A stretch of DNA of 64,000 nt from Gordonia sp. PDNC005. GTDB lineage: Bacteria > Actinomycetota > Actinomycetes > Mycobacteriales > Mycobacteriaceae. The stretch lies in the NCBI RefSeq assembly GCF_016919385.1, contig NZ_CP070351.1:3162001-3226000 (forward strand), given 5' to 3'. The notes beneath the pieces were generated by a model. The model did no database searches. It was not told where the DNA came from and worked only from the letters and a program-made list of their open reading frames with translations. The stretch's first letter is position 1. Each line of letters opens with the position of its first letter. Below are positions 54,361 to 63,817 of this stretch, piece by piece. The position numbers and the translations under genes were made by a program.

Positions 54361-55107
54361 CTACTTCGACTCGCCCTGAGCGGCGACGGCTGCCGCCCCT
54401 GCGGCAGCGGCCTCCGGATCGAGGTACTCACCGCCCGGGGTGACCGGACGGAGGTTCTCGTCGAGGTCGTAGCGCAACGGGTTGCCGGTCGGGATGTTCA
54501 GCTCCGCGATGTCGGCGTCGGAGATCCCGTCGAGGTATTTGACGAGGGCCCGCAGAGAGTTGCCGTGCGCTGCGACGAGAACTGTCTTGCCTGCGCGGAG
54601 ATCGGCCTCGATCGTCTCGGTGTAGTACGGGATGAAACGTTCCACGACGTCGAGCAGGCACTCGGTGAGCGGCACGTCGATGCCGTCGTACCGCGGGTCC
54701 CCGGTCTGGCTGAACTCGGCGTCGGCCTCGATGGCCGGCGGCGGAGTGTCGTAGCTGCGGCGCCACAGCATGAACTGCTCGTCGCCGTACTTCGCCTTGG
54801 TCTCAGCCTTGTTGAGGCCCTGAAGTGCGCCGTAGTGACGCTCGTTCAGGCGCCAGTCGCGGACCACGGGGATCCAGTGCCGGTCGGCGGCGTCGAGCGC
54901 GAGCTGCGCGGTGGTGATCGCACGACGCAGGAGCGACGTGTAGAGCACGTCGGGGAGCAGGTTGTGCTCAACGAGCAGTTCGCCCGCGCGGACCGCTTCG
55001 GCGCGGCCCTTGTCGGTAAGGGCGACGTCGACCCAGCCGGTGAACTGGTTGGACGCGTTCCATTCGCTCTCGCCGTGCCGCATCAAGATCAAAGTGCCGT
55101 TGCTCAT
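54361..55107 (-). CDS. gpmA: 2,3-bisphosphoglycerate-dependent phosphoglycerate mutase
   Basis: 248 residues. Catalytic [10 protein letters not shown], the [14 protein letters not shown] segment and [16 protein letters not shown]. It interconverts 3- and 2-phosphoglycerate in glycolysis. The C-terminal 20 residues are an Ala/Gly-rich tail. In M. tuberculosis gpm1 directly precedes senX3-regX3; here an acetyltransferase gene intervenes. Confidence 0.96.
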   Translation of the reverse strand: MSNGTLILMRHGESEWNASNQFTGWVDVALTDKGRAEAVRAGELLVEHNLLPDVLYTSLLRRAITTAQLALDAADRHWIPVVRDWRLNERHYGALQGLNKAETKAKYGDEQFMLWRRSYDTPPPAIEADAEFSQTGDPRYDGIDVPLTECLLDVVERFIPYYTETIEADLRAGKTVLVAAHGNSLRALVKYLDGISDADIAELNIPTGNPLRYDLDENLRPVTPGGEYLDPEAAAAGAAAVAAQGESK

Positions 55108-55132
55108 GGGAGCTAGTTTCTCATACGCCTTC

Positions 55133-55169
55133 CCTGTCGTTGAGCGACCGACGGCCGCTCAACGACAGG
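55133..55169 (-). terminator. Hairpin downstream of the acyl-CoA ligase gene
   Basis: A perfect 14-bp stem CCTGTCGTTGAGCG (55133-55146) with its complement at 55156-55169 and a 9-nt loop. It lies 7 nt after the ligase stop on the minus strand. No clear T-run follows. Confidence 0.7.
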
Positions 55170-55175
55170 AAGGAG

Positions 55176-56780
55176 TTACTTGCGGAGGTCCTTGCGCAGG
55201 ATCTTGCCCGACGCCGACTTCGGGACCGTCTCGATGAACTCGACCGCACGGACCTTCTTGTACGGCGCGACCCGCTCGGCGGTGAACGCGATGACCTCGT
55301 CCTCGGTCAGCTCGGCGCCCGGCTGGGTGACGACGAACGCCTTCGGGATCTCCTCGCCGTCGGCGTCATTGACTCCGATCACGGCGACGTCGGCGATCTG
55401 CGGATGCGTCAACAGCAGCGCCTCGAGCTCGGCGGGCGGAACCTGGTAGCCCTTGTACTTGATGAGCTCCTTGAGGCGGTCGACGATCGTGATGCAGCCT
55501 GACGCGTCGACGGTCGCCATGTCGCCGGTGCGCAGCCAACCGTCGTCTGTGATCGTCTCGGCAGTCGCGGCGTCGTTGTTGAGGTACCCGACCATGACGT
55601 TCGGTCCGCGGACCCACAGTTCACCGGGTGCCGAGACGCCTTCGCCGGGCTGATCGACGTCGGCGCCGGTGGCCGGGTCGACGATTCGATTCTCCGAGTT
55701 CGGGACGGCCCAGCCGACCGACGCGAGGGGTGCTTCGACTCCGACGGTTCCGGTTCCGCCGTCGAACGGGATCAGGTGACTGACGGGCGACAGTTCACTC
55801 ATGCCGAATCCCTGCAGCATCCGCAGGTTCAGGCGCTGGGCGACGGCGTTGCCGAGCTCGGAGTCGAGCGGTGCGGCGCCGGACACCATCGTGTGCAGCG
55901 ACGACAGGTCGTAGTTGTCGATGATCGGATGCTTGGCGAGCGCAACGGCGATGGGCGGCGCGATGAACGCATAGGTGACCTTGCGTTCCTGGATGTTCTC
56001 GAGGAACTCGACGAGGTCGAAGCGCGGCATGATGACCAGCGATGCGCGGGCGCGAAGTGCGGCGTTGAGCAGCACCGTCATGCCGTAGATGTGGAAGAAC
56101 GGCAGGACGGCGATGATCACATCGTCTTCCTTCATTCCCTGCAGCGGGCGAATCTGCGCGACGTTCGACACCAGGTTGGCGTGGCTGAGCTTGACGCCCT
56201 TCGGGTTGCCGGTGGTGCCCGAGCTGTACGGGAGCGCGGCGATGTGAGTCGACGGATCGAAGGTGACGTCGGGTGCGGGGAGTCCCGCACCGAGCAGGTC
56301 GACGGCGTTCGGGTGACCGCTCGCGGCCTGCCCCTCACCGTCGAGCACCACGACGTCGGCGTCGTCGAAGCCCAGCTCACGTGCGGCTTCGAGCGCCTGC
56401 GGCGCCATCAGGGAGATCGTGACGATCATCCGCGCCTTCGAGTCGACGAGTTGCTTGCGGATCTCATTCGCGGTGAAGAGCGCATTGAGCGTGGTCGCAG
56501 TGGCGCCGGCGCGCAGGACTCCGTGGAAGACGGTCGCGAAAGCCGGAATGTTCGGCGACAGGATCGCGACGACGTCGCCCACCCCGATCCCGCGCGCGGC
56601 CAACGCACCTGCGGCAGCATCGATCTGGGCGACAAGCTGTCCGTACGTCGTCGTGGTGCCCGACTTCGGGTCGATGAGCGCGATCCGCTCGCGATCGGCG
56701 TCGGTCAGATCCGAGAACAGGAAGTCGTAAACGCCGACTTCCGGGATCTCGACGTTCGGGAACGGGGAAACGATGGTCAT
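55176..56780 (-). CDS. Acyl-CoA synthetase, 4-coumarate-CoA ligase-like
   Basis: 534 residues of the ANL superfamily: P-loop YSSGTTGNPKGV, GFGMSELSPVSH, ELWVRGPNVMVGYL, GWLRTGDM, DRLKELIKYKGYQVPPAELE and the catalytic PKSASGKILRKDL lysine. It activates a carboxylic acid as acyl-AMP and acyl-CoA; the substrate is likely an aromatic or medium-chain acid by family (FadD/4CL). It is followed by gpmA in the same direction. Confidence 0.9.
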   Translation of the reverse strand: MTIVSPFPNVEIPEVGVYDFLFSDLTDADRERIALIDPKSGTTTTYGQLVAQIDAAAGALAARGIGVGDVVAILSPNIPAFATVFHGVLRAGATATTLNALFTANEIRKQLVDSKARMIVTISLMAPQALEAARELGFDDADVVVLDGEGQAASGHPNAVDLLGAGLPAPDVTFDPSTHIAALPYSSGTTGNPKGVKLSHANLVSNVAQIRPLQGMKEDDVIIAVLPFFHIYGMTVLLNAALRARASLVIMPRFDLVEFLENIQERKVTYAFIAPPIAVALAKHPIIDNYDLSSLHTMVSGAAPLDSELGNAVAQRLNLRMLQGFGMSELSPVSHLIPFDGGTGTVGVEAPLASVGWAVPNSENRIVDPATGADVDQPGEGVSAPGELWVRGPNVMVGYLNNDAATAETITDDGWLRTGDMATVDASGCITIVDRLKELIKYKGYQVPPAELEALLLTHPQIADVAVIGVNDADGEEIPKAFVVTQPGAELTEDEVIAFTAERVAPYKKVRAVEFIETVPKSASGKILRKDLRK

Positions 56781-56862
56781 GTGGCGCCCTTCGGTGTGGG
56801 AGGAGTCACCGATGACCTTACCAACACTCGTTGTCAGAGTTAGGGCTGCCTCCCGCGGCGGG

Positions 56863-57408
56863 TCAGCCGTCGAGGGGAGCGATCTCGGGGAGATCGTCGG
56901 GATCGATGAGGTGAGCGAACGCCTCGAGGTTCTTCATCGGCTCGCCGCGCGCGGTGCGCCACGCCCATTCACGTTTGATCGACGTCAGAAAGCCGATCTC
57001 GAGGATCTGATTGAAGTCGCCGTCCGCCGCCTCGAGGACCTGACCGAGCACGCGGTCCACTTCATCCTGAGTCACCGCGTCGGCCGAGATCCGGCCGATC
57101 AAATAGATGTCACCCGCGTTGTCCAAGGTGTACGCCACCCCGTACAGGCGGCGGTTCCGCTTGAGCAGGTAGCGGTAGACCGCCTCGAACTCCTCGTCGG
57201 GTCTGCGGCACACGAAGGCCTCAACACGCACTCCATTGACTGCCGCGGTCAGCAGGACGGTGGTCTTGAGTTTTCGCTCACCCGGCAGCTCCACGACGAG
57301 GTGCTCCGACTTCGCGCCGCCGGACGACTTGCGCGCGTAATCGATCCCGGATGCGTCGAGCGCGGCGCGCAGCGGCTCGGAAAGGTCGTTCGCGTCGGAT
57401 GTTGGCAT
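56863..57408 (-). CDS. YbjN domain-containing protein (Rv0487-like)
   Basis: 181 residues with the YbjN/type III secretion chaperone-like fold: EHLVVELPGERKLKTTVLL, FVCRRPDEEFEAVYRYLLKR and a C-terminal acidic end. It lies 29 nt after mshA, as in M. tuberculosis. The ATG at 57408 has GGAGG 8 nt upstream; a longer frame extending through mshA is a shadow. Function not established. Confidence 0.88.
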   Translation of the reverse strand: MPTSDANDLSEPLRAALDASGIDYARKSSGGAKSEHLVVELPGERKLKTTVLLTAAVNGVRVEAFVCRRPDEEFEAVYRYLLKRNRRLYGVAYTLDNAGDIYLIGRISADAVTQDEVDRVLGQVLEAADGDFNQILEIGFLTSIKREWAWRTARGEPMKNLEAFAHLIDPDDLPEIAPLDG

Positions 57409-57437
57409 GGGATGTCCCTCCAGTTCGTTTCGGTGCG

Positions 57438-58757
57438 TCAGACGGTGACGCGCGGGCGAGAGCGACGCCGACGCAGACCGAACAGCCCAGGCGAGCGGCC
57501 TGCGGCACGTCGGTAGGCGGTGGTCGCCCGCTCGTAGCTGGCGAGCAGCGCGTCGGTGGTGTGATCCCACGAGAACCCCTGGGCGTGCACCGCAGCGCGT
57601 GCACCGAGGCTGCGAAGTCGGGCGGGGTCGGCGAGGAGCGCGGCGAGCCGCGACGTCCACTGGTTGATGTCGTGGCCGTCGACGAGTTCGCCTGTCACCC
57701 CGTCGGCGACCGCGACTCCGAGTCCACCGACGTTCGCCGCGAGGACCGGAACCCCACACGCCTGAGCTTCCAGTGCCACCAGACCGAAACTCTCCGAGTA
57801 GCTCGGCACCGCCACCAGGTCGGACGCGCGGTACACGTCGGCCAGGTCGGTCGGCGATTGCGGCGGTAGGAAGGTGACACCCGCGGCGATCCCCAGGCTC
57901 GCCGCGAGTTCGATGAGTGCTTCGGGCAGTCCGAGTCCGTTGCCGGACGGTCCACCGACGACGAGTAGTCGGAGTCGGCCAGTCGAGTCGGCCCGGATCA
58001 GCGGCGCCATCGCCCGCATCAACACGTCGGGTGCTTTGAGCGGTTGAATCCGGCCGACGAACGTCACGATCACATCGTCGGGTGCAAGGCCGAAGCGCGC
58101 TCGAGCGGCGATCTTGTCGCCGGGCACGTAACGATCGAGATCGGCGCCGGGGACCACGATGTCCACCCGGTTCGGATCGGCTCCGTACAACTCGACGAGT
58201 TCGGATGCCTCGGTCGGAGTGTTGACCACCAGCAGATCGGCCTCGTCGACAACCTGCTGCTCGCCGATCACCCGCAGCTTCGGTTCCGCGGTGTCGCCTT
58301 CGGCGAGCGAGGCGTTCTTGACTGCGGCGAGCGTGTGCGCGGTGTGGACGAGCGGCACACCCCAGCGGTCCCTGGCCAGCCAGCCGACCTGACCCGACAG
58401 CCAGTAATGGGAGTGGATCAGGTCGTAGTAGCCGGGTTCCTGTGCGGCTTCTGCTCGCAGCACGTTCGCCGAGAAGGCACACAGCTGACCGGGCAGGTCA
58501 CGCTTGTCGAGACCGTCGAACGGCCCGGCGGGCACATGCCGGACGGTGACGCCCGGCGCGGCCTCCACACTCGGTTCATCGGTCGACGATGTCGCCCTGG
58601 TGAAGATCTCCACCTCCACTCCTCGCTTCGCGAGGCGAGTCGCCGTCTGCCACGCGTAGACGTTGAGACCGCCCGCGTCACCGGTGCCCGGCTGTGCGAG
58701 CGGCGACGTGTGCACGGAGATGAGTGCCAAGCGCCGCGGGACATGTCGACCGGTCAT
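57438..58757 (-). CDS. mshA: D-inositol-3-phosphate glycosyltransferase MshA
   Basis: 439 residues of the GT4 family: N-terminal [22 protein letters not shown] acceptor segment (shown in part), [25 protein letters not shown], and donor motif [18 protein letters not shown]. It transfers GlcNAc to inositol-3-phosphate, the first step of mycothiol synthesis. The ATG has TACCCT (58764-58769) 6 nt upstream, with a GGAGG embedded one nt before the ATG, so a leaderless start is likely. Confidence 0.95.
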   Translation of the reverse strand: MTGRHVPRRLALISVHTSPLAQPGTGDAGGLNVYAWQTATRLAKRGVEVEIFTRATSSTDEPSVEAAPGVTVRHVPAGPFDGLDKRDLPGQLCAFSANVLRAEAAQEPGYYDLIHSHYWLSGQVGWLARDRWGVPLVHTAHTLAAVKNASLAEGDTAEPKLRVIGEQQVVDEADLLVVNTPTEASELVELYGADPNRVDIVVPGADLDRYVPGDKIAARARFGLAPDDVIVTFVGRIQPLKAPDVLMRAMAPLIRADSTGRLRLLVVGGPSGNGLGLPEALIELAASLGIAAGVTFLPPQSPTDLADVYRASDLVAVPSYSESFGLVALEAQACGVPVLAANVGGLGVAVADGVTGELVDGHDINQWTSRLAALLADPARLRSLGARAAVHAQGFSWDHTTDALLASYERATTAYRRAAGRSPGLFGLRRRRSRPRVTV

Positions 58758-58873
58758 GCCTCCAGGGTAGTGAATCCGCGGCCGGGTCTCCCCCGCGCCC
58801 GCACCCGCGACGTGACAGATGCGGGTTCGCGCATCGCTTCGACAAACGCGCGCGATCCGCTCTACGATTTGTC

Positions 58874-58892
58874 GGTAACGATTTTCATTACC
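58874..58892 (+). promoter_or_regulatory. Zur-like zinc-regulator box upstream of znuA
   Basis: GGTAACGATTTTCATTACC is a 19-nt palindrome-like element with outer arms GGTAA/TTACC and the GATTTTCATT core of actinobacterial Zur sites. It lies about 83 nt before the znuA ATG. Zinc-loaded Zur should repress the operon here. Confidence 0.75.
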
Positions 58893-58974
58893 TTCTGATC
58901 GTTCAGCCCGCATCACCGAGAGAGCCACGGACTTTTAATCCGCAGCTCGTAGAACCGAAAGTCTTCCTGTCGAC

Positions 58975-59892
58975 ATGTCTTCAGTCCGTTCATTCCGCGC
59001 CGTCGCGGCGCTCATCGCGGCCACCGCCCTGGTCGTCTCCTTGGCCGCATGCTCGGAGGAATCCGGCCCGAAGGACACCGACCATCCCGTCGTGGTCGCG
59101 TCGACCGACGTGTGGGCCTCCGTCGCCTCCGCGGTCAGCGGAGAGAACGCCGACGTCAGCGCACTCTTCTCGGTACCCGGCGGGGATCCGCATGAGTTCG
59201 AGCCGACAAACGCCGACACTGCGCGTGTGCTCGACGCGAATGTGATCGTCATGAACGGCGGCCATTACGACGAGTACATGGAGCGCGCCGCCGCCGACGC
59301 GAAGGGCGTCAAGGTGACCGCGCTGGAGGGCGCATCGGATGCGGGAGGCCACGAGGGACACTCTCACTCGGAGGAGCACGCGTTCTACGACCTCGCCGTC
59401 GTCGCCGACACCGCCGACCGCATCGCCGACGCGTTGGCCGAGGTGGCACCCGCACACGCCGACGCCTACCACTCGAACGCGAAGGCGTTCCGCACCGACG
59501 TCGACGCCCTGCGTGCCCGGATGTCCGTCATCGGACGCACACATCCGAACACCCGCGTAGCGGCGACCGAACCGCTCGCGACTGCTCTCCTCGAGTCTGC
59601 CGGGATCTCCGATGTGGCGCCTGCCGGATTCACGGCGGCCGTCGAAGAAGGCCAGTCCCCGTCTGCCGCGGACCGCGCCGCATTCGACGATCTGCTCACC
59701 GGTCGCAAGGTGTCCGCGCTGATCTACAATGTGCAGGCCGTCGACGCCGCCACCGAAGCCGTGCTCGCCACCGCGAACAAGGCCGGAGTACCCGTCGTTC
59801 AGTTCACCGAGACGCTGCCGGACGGCGTCACCGACTACATCGCATGGCAGTCCGCTCAGATCGCCGCGCTTGAGAGGGCCCTCACCAAGTGA
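58975..59892 (+). CDS. znuA: Zinc ABC transporter substrate-binding lipoprotein ZnuA
   Basis: 305 residues. Lipoprotein signal with lipobox SLAAC (Cys26), then a cluster A-I metal-binding fold: STDVWASVAS, PGGDPHEFEP, NGGHYDEYM, a histidine-rich loop GHEGHSHSEEH and the C-terminal VPVVQFTETLPDG. It captures Zn at the outer face of the membrane. It is the first gene of znuACB. Confidence 0.93.
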   Translation: MSSVRSFRAVAALIAATALVVSLAACSEESGPKDTDHPVVVASTDVWASVASAVSGENADVSALFSVPGGDPHEFEPTNADTARVLDANVIVMNGGHYDEYMERAAADAKGVKVTALEGASDAGGHEGHSHSEEHAFYDLAVVADTADRIADALAEVAPAHADAYHSNAKAFRTDVDALRARMSVIGRTHPNTRVAATEPLATALLESAGISDVAPAGFTAAVEEGQSPSAADRAAFDDLLTGRKVSALIYNVQAVDAATEAVLATANKAGVPVVQFTETLPDGVTDYIAWQSAQIAALERALTK

Positions 59893-60683
59893 CCGAACCC
59901 GTACTGCGGTTCACCGGTTCCGAACTGTCGTTCGGATCTCGTACCCTCTGGCGTGACCTCGATCTCGACGTCGAGCCGGGTGAGTTCATCGCCGTGCTCG
60001 GACCGAACGGCTCCGGCAAGACGACTCTCCTGCGCACAGTCCTCGGCCAGACGTCGACAACGGCGGGGACGATGACCGTCAACGGCAGACTCGGGTACAT
60101 CCCCCAGCAGCACGCCGACGATTCCGACACGATGATGCTCCGCGGCCGCGACCTCGTCGGGTTCGGCGCGGACGGCACTTCGTGGGGTCTGGGGCTCCGC
60201 GGACTGCGCACGCGTCGCGCCCAGGTCGACGCGGCTCTCGCCGAGGTCGACGCGACGCGCTACGCCTCGAGCCCTGTCGGTCTGCTGTCCGGCGGTGAGC
60301 AGCAGCGGCTGCGCATCGCACAAGCCCTCACTCGCGATCCGGCGATCCTGCTCTGCGACGAACCGCTCGCCAGTCTCGACCTGAAGAGCCAACAACTCGT
60401 CGTCGACCTGCTCGACGCGCGTCGCCGCCGGGCAGACACTGCGATCCTGTTCGTGACGCACGAGTTGAATCCCGTCCTCCCGTTCGTCGACCGCGTCCTC
60501 TACCTCGCGGGTGGGCAGTTCAGAGTCGGCACCGTCGACGAGGTGATGAACTCGAAGACCCTCTCCGAGCTCTACGGCAGTCCGATCGACGTGCTTCGCA
60601 TCGGCGGTCGCCTTGTCGTCGTCGGCGGCGAGGACTCCCACCATTGCATCGAGCACGGATACGCCGACGAGGCCGTCTCGTGA
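59889..60683 (+). CDS. znuC: Zinc ABC transporter ATP-binding protein ZnuC
   Basis: 264 residues: Walker A GPNGSGKTT, Q-loop YIPQQHADD, signature LLSGGEQQRLRIAQAL, Walker B ILLCDEPLASLD and H-loop THE. Metal-type (MntB/ZnuC) ATPase. The GTG overlaps the znuA stop (GTGA) and its own stop overlaps znuB. Confidence 0.93.
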   Translation: MTEPVLRFTGSELSFGSRTLWRDLDLDVEPGEFIAVLGPNGSGKTTLLRTVLGQTSTTAGTMTVNGRLGYIPQQHADDSDTMMLRGRDLVGFGADGTSWGLGLRGLRTRRAQVDAALAEVDATRYASSPVGLLSGGEQQRLRIAQALTRDPAILLCDEPLASLDLKSQQLVVDLLDARRRRADTAILFVTHELNPVLPFVDRVLYLAGGQFRVGTVDEVMNSKTLSELYGSPIDVLRIGGRLVVVGGEDSHHCIEHGYADEAVS

Positions 60684-61534
60684 CGACCACCGTCCTCGCC
60701 GCCGACATGGGCAACTTCTGGAACTTCACACAGACCGGCGATCTGCTCTCGCGTGCGTTTGTGCAGCAGTCGCTTGTCGCCGTCGCACTGCTCGGCTTGA
60801 TCGGCGGTGTGCTCGGCCCGATGATCGTGGCCCGTCAGATGAGCTTCGCCGTCCACGGTGCAGCCGAATTGTCGTTCACCGGCGCCGCGGCCGCACTGCT
60901 CGCCGGGGTCGGCGTGAACATCGGTGGCGTGATCGGCGCAGTCGTCGCGGCCGCCGTGTTCGGTCTGCTCGGGCAGCGCGCACGCGAACGGGACTCGGTG
61001 ATCGGCGTCGTGATGGCGTTCGGACTCGGCCTCGGTGTTCTGTTTCTGAGCCTCTACGGCCGTGTCGGGACCGGATTCGCATTGCTGACCGGGCAGGTTG
61101 TCAGCGTCGGACGGGATGGACTGATCGCAGTCGGCATCACCGCCGTGGTTGTTCTCACCGTGTTCGCGATCATCTACCGGCCGCTGCTGTTCGCGAGTCT
61201 CGACCCGCGCGTCGCCGAGACGGCAGGCGTCCCCACTCGCCTGCTCTCGGTGGTCTTCGCCGTCCTCGTCGGCCTGGCCGCCGCGCAGGGCGTTCAGATC
61301 ATCGGCGCTCTGCTGGTGATGAGCCTGCTCATCACGCCTGCGGCGGCAGCGTCCCGATTGTCGGCGAACCCGACCGTTGTGTTGATGCTGTCCGTGGTGT
61401 TCGCCGAGGCCGCCGCAGTCGGCGGCTTGGTGCTCTCGCTGGCTCCCGAACTCCCCGTCTCGGTGATGGTCACCTCGATCTCGTTCGCGATCTATCTGGG
61501 CTGCCGTGTGTTCGGAATGCGCCGACGAGACTGA
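60680..61534 (+). CDS. znuB: Zinc ABC transporter permease ZnuB
   Basis: 284 residues with about eight or nine helices. ABC-3 family: GGVLGPMIVARQMSFAVHG at the first cytoplasmic loop, YRPLLFASLDPRVAETAGVP and SLLITPAAAASRL. It forms the membrane channel with ZnuC. GTG start overlaps the znuC stop (GTGA); an upstream in-frame start at 60644 would overlap znuC more deeply and is not favoured. Confidence 0.92.
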   Translation: MTTTVLAADMGNFWNFTQTGDLLSRAFVQQSLVAVALLGLIGGVLGPMIVARQMSFAVHGAAELSFTGAAAALLAGVGVNIGGVIGAVVAAAVFGLLGQRARERDSVIGVVMAFGLGLGVLFLSLYGRVGTGFALLTGQVVSVGRDGLIAVGITAVVVLTVFAIIYRPLLFASLDPRVAETAGVPTRLLSVVFAVLVGLAAAQGVQIIGALLVMSLLITPAAAASRLSANPTVVLMLSVVFAEAAAVGGLVLSLAPELPVSVMVTSISFAIYLGCRVFGMRRRD

Positions 61535-61698
61535 CTAGACGGTTGATTCCCGGGATGACGACCCCAATCCGCCACCGTCGGAACGTTGTGCCGCAAAAGT
61601 CACATAGGTGTGGTGCACGAAACGCGCCCCGGTGTTACGTTCCTGCCAGATCGTGGAGGAAGGACGCGTACCTCGAGAATCCCGCTGACGGTTGTCGC

Positions 61699-62196
61699 TC
61701 AGTTCGCCTCTTCCTTCGCACCCGGGTTGCATCGGGTCGAGATCATCTCGGTCTCGGAGACGACGGGGCGGGAAGGTTCGAGATTCCAGCTGGGCTTGTC
61801 CGGCTGAACGATCCTGGCGAAGGTCCAGTGGCAGTCGAACTGCGCCTTCATCCCCGGAGTGTCGCCGTCGGGTGCGATCGCGAGGACCTCACGCCACGCC
61901 TCCGCGCCCGCTGTGACGCCGACGACCCGACGACCGTTCGCTGTCGGACGGATCTGCAGGCTCGCGCCCACATCGGTCTGCACCCAATCGGCACCCGCGA
62001 TGTACGGCGGCGGCAGGGTGTTCGGGATCGAGGAACTCCCGCTGCTCGACAGGTCTGAGCTCGAGGAGACCGGCGTGGACGACGCGGTGAGCGTGGGTGA
62101 CGCCGGCGCGGCCGGGTCCGTCCCGCATGCTGCGAGAACGACGGCGCCTGCCGCGGCCGCGGCCACCACCAGCGACATCGGTCGCACGCGCCTCAT
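61699..62196 (-). CDS. DUF2599-type lipoprotein
   Basis: 165 residues. Lipoprotein signal with lipobox LAAC (Cys24), a Ser/Thr/Pro-rich linker (about 25-65) and a C-terminal domain with DCHWTFARIVQPDKPSWNLEP and two further Cys/Asn positions ending RCNPG. This resembles DUF2599, known from mycobacterial exported proteins. Its ATG overlaps the carboxylesterase stop (ATGA). Confidence 0.82.
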   Translation of the reverse strand: MRRVRPMSLVVAAAAAGAVVLAACGTDPAAPASPTLTASSTPVSSSSDLSSSGSSSIPNTLPPPYIAGADWVQTDVGASLQIRPTANGRRVVGVTAGAEAWREVLAIAPDGDTPGMKAQFDCHWTFARIVQPDKPSWNLEPSRPVVSETEMISTRCNPGAKEEAN

Positions 62197-63764
62197 CGGG
62201 TCGCCTCGACCAGCACCGCCGCGGGCACATGGACCCGCTCCCATGCAGCGCGACGTGCACCGTCGGGATCACGCACCACACGCGGTGGGTCGTCGAGGAT
62301 CATCACGCGACGGTCGCCCTTCCGGTACGCGGGCCATGCGGGCGACGGCACACCCTTACGCGCGAACCACGTCCAGTTCGACTGCATGGTCGCGGTGATC
62401 CGCTTCGTCGAACCCCAACTGCCCGCCGCCGCGAGACCGACACCGATCGGGTCGCGGTAGATGCCGAACACCGCGAGGAGCTCTGTCGCATGCGTCGCGC
62501 CGATACCTGTCGCGTTGAGGAGGGCGGGCGCGTAGTCGTAGCGGTAGACGTAGGTCGGCGCCGTCTCGCTGTGGTACCCGGCGAAGCGGATCGTCGGTTC
62601 CCAGAACGTCGCATCCGCGGACATGCGAACCTGGTCTCGCTCACCCGGATACAGGAGCTCGAGCTCCATCCGGATCTCCGGATCGTCGACGCCGACGAGC
62701 GCCTGTGCGGCATCGGGCATGATGTCCCAGAATCTGGCGAACAACTCGCCTTCGTCCTTGTTGTTGCCGATGATCGTCGGAACCGGCAACGTGTTGCCGT
62801 CCCGAGCCGCGTCGAGCGGCGCCTGCGGCAGGTACTCGCCGTCCACGGTCGGCGCGAACGGCATCGGGTTCGACAGGTTCGCGCTGCGCGCGAACCCGAG
62901 CAGCTTGTTGCCGATCCGCAGCAGTTCATGCGCCGACGCGCCGTCGAGGATGCGCGCGACGTCTGTCGGGTCGAGTGGTTCCTCGGTGCGCTCGGGTCCC
63001 CTTCGGCGGGTCGGGTCGGCGACGAGGCGGACGAACTCGTCGGCGAAGATCCGCGAGTTCTCCTTCGACACGATCAGCTCGGGCGCAGGGCTCTGCGAGA
63101 TGGCCCGCGAGAACAGCCCCCGTGCCGACGGCGTGGACAGCAGTGTCAGGACCGCCGAGCCGCCCGCGCTCTCACCGAAGACGGTCACCCGGTCCGGGTC
63201 CCCACCGAACGCGCCTATGTTGCGCTGGACCCATTCCAGTCCGGCGACCATGTCCCGGAGCCCGACGTTCGAGTCGAAACGCCGCTCGGGAGTCGAGTAG
63301 TCGCTGAGATCGAGGAAGCCGAACGGACCGAACCTGTAGTTCACGGTCACCACGATCACGTCGCGGCTCCGCGCCAGGTACGAACCGTCGTAGATGGGCG
63401 TCGACGTACCGCCGAGGATGTAGGCCCCGCCGTAGTTGAAGACCATCACCGGGCGTGGCGTCACTGACGCCGTGGTCGGCGCGAAAACGTTGAGCGTCAG
63501 GCAGTCCTCACTGCGCGGCTGGAACCGACCCGAAGCCCGCGCGGTGAACAGCTTCTCCTGCACCGGCGCCGGACCGTAGTCGAAGCACTCGAGCGTTCCC
63601 GGCCACGGCGTGACCGGTTCCGGTGCGTGCCAACGCTTCTCGCCGACTGGCGGCGCAGCGAACGGGATGCCCTTCCAGGAGATCGTGCCGCGACGCGAAC
63701 CGCGTCCACGCTTGCCCTGCACCGCGCCCTCGACGAGCGACACCACCGTGTCCATCACTGCCAT
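62193..63764 (-). CDS. Type B carboxylesterase/lipase
   Basis: 523 residues of the alpha/beta hydrolase carboxylesterase family: EDCLTLNVFAP, oxyanion YGGAYILG, nucleophile elbow GESAGG (Ser199). No signal peptide is evident at the chosen start (TACTCT lies 7 nt upstream, leaderless pattern). Ester substrate unknown. It is divergent from pxpA and coupled to the downstream lipoprotein gene. Confidence 0.92.
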   Translation of the reverse strand: MAVMDTVVSLVEGAVQGKRGRGSRRGTISWKGIPFAAPPVGEKRWHAPEPVTPWPGTLECFDYGPAPVQEKLFTARASGRFQPRSEDCLTLNVFAPTTASVTPRPVMVFNYGGAYILGGTSTPIYDGSYLARSRDVIVVTVNYRFGPFGFLDLSDYSTPERRFDSNVGLRDMVAGLEWVQRNIGAFGGDPDRVTVFGESAGGSAVLTLLSTPSARGLFSRAISQSPAPELIVSKENSRIFADEFVRLVADPTRRRGPERTEEPLDPTDVARILDGASAHELLRIGNKLLGFARSANLSNPMPFAPTVDGEYLPQAPLDAARDGNTLPVPTIIGNNKDEGELFARFWDIMPDAAQALVGVDDPEIRMELELLYPGERDQVRMSADATFWEPTIRFAGYHSETAPTYVYRYDYAPALLNATGIGATHATELLAVFGIYRDPIGVGLAAAGSWGSTKRITATMQSNWTWFARKGVPSPAWPAYRKGDRRVMILDDPPRVVRDPDGARRAAWERVHVPAAVLVEATR

Positions 63765-63817
63765 GACGCCAAGAGTATCCGGTGGTCGATCGGCGCCGGC
63801 GACACTAGGCTCGGTGC
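63765..63817. promoter_or_regulatory. Divergent leaderless promoters for carboxylesterase and pxpA
   Basis: In this 53-bp gap, TACTCT (63772-63777, minus) is 7 nt from the esterase ATG and TAGGCT (63806-63811, plus) is 6 nt from the pxpA ATG. Both look like -10 boxes that place transcription at or next to the start codon. Confidence 0.65.

Noticed and set aside
56863..58482. 539-codon extension of the YbjN gene through mshA
   Set aside because: The upstream part is an off-frame reading of mshA; GGAGG and an ATG at 57408 define the true start.
61535..61698. Possible small gene or RNA between znuB and the lipoprotein gene
   Set aside because: A promoter-like TTGTGC...CATAGGT is present, but no convincing coding frame or stable hairpin was found.
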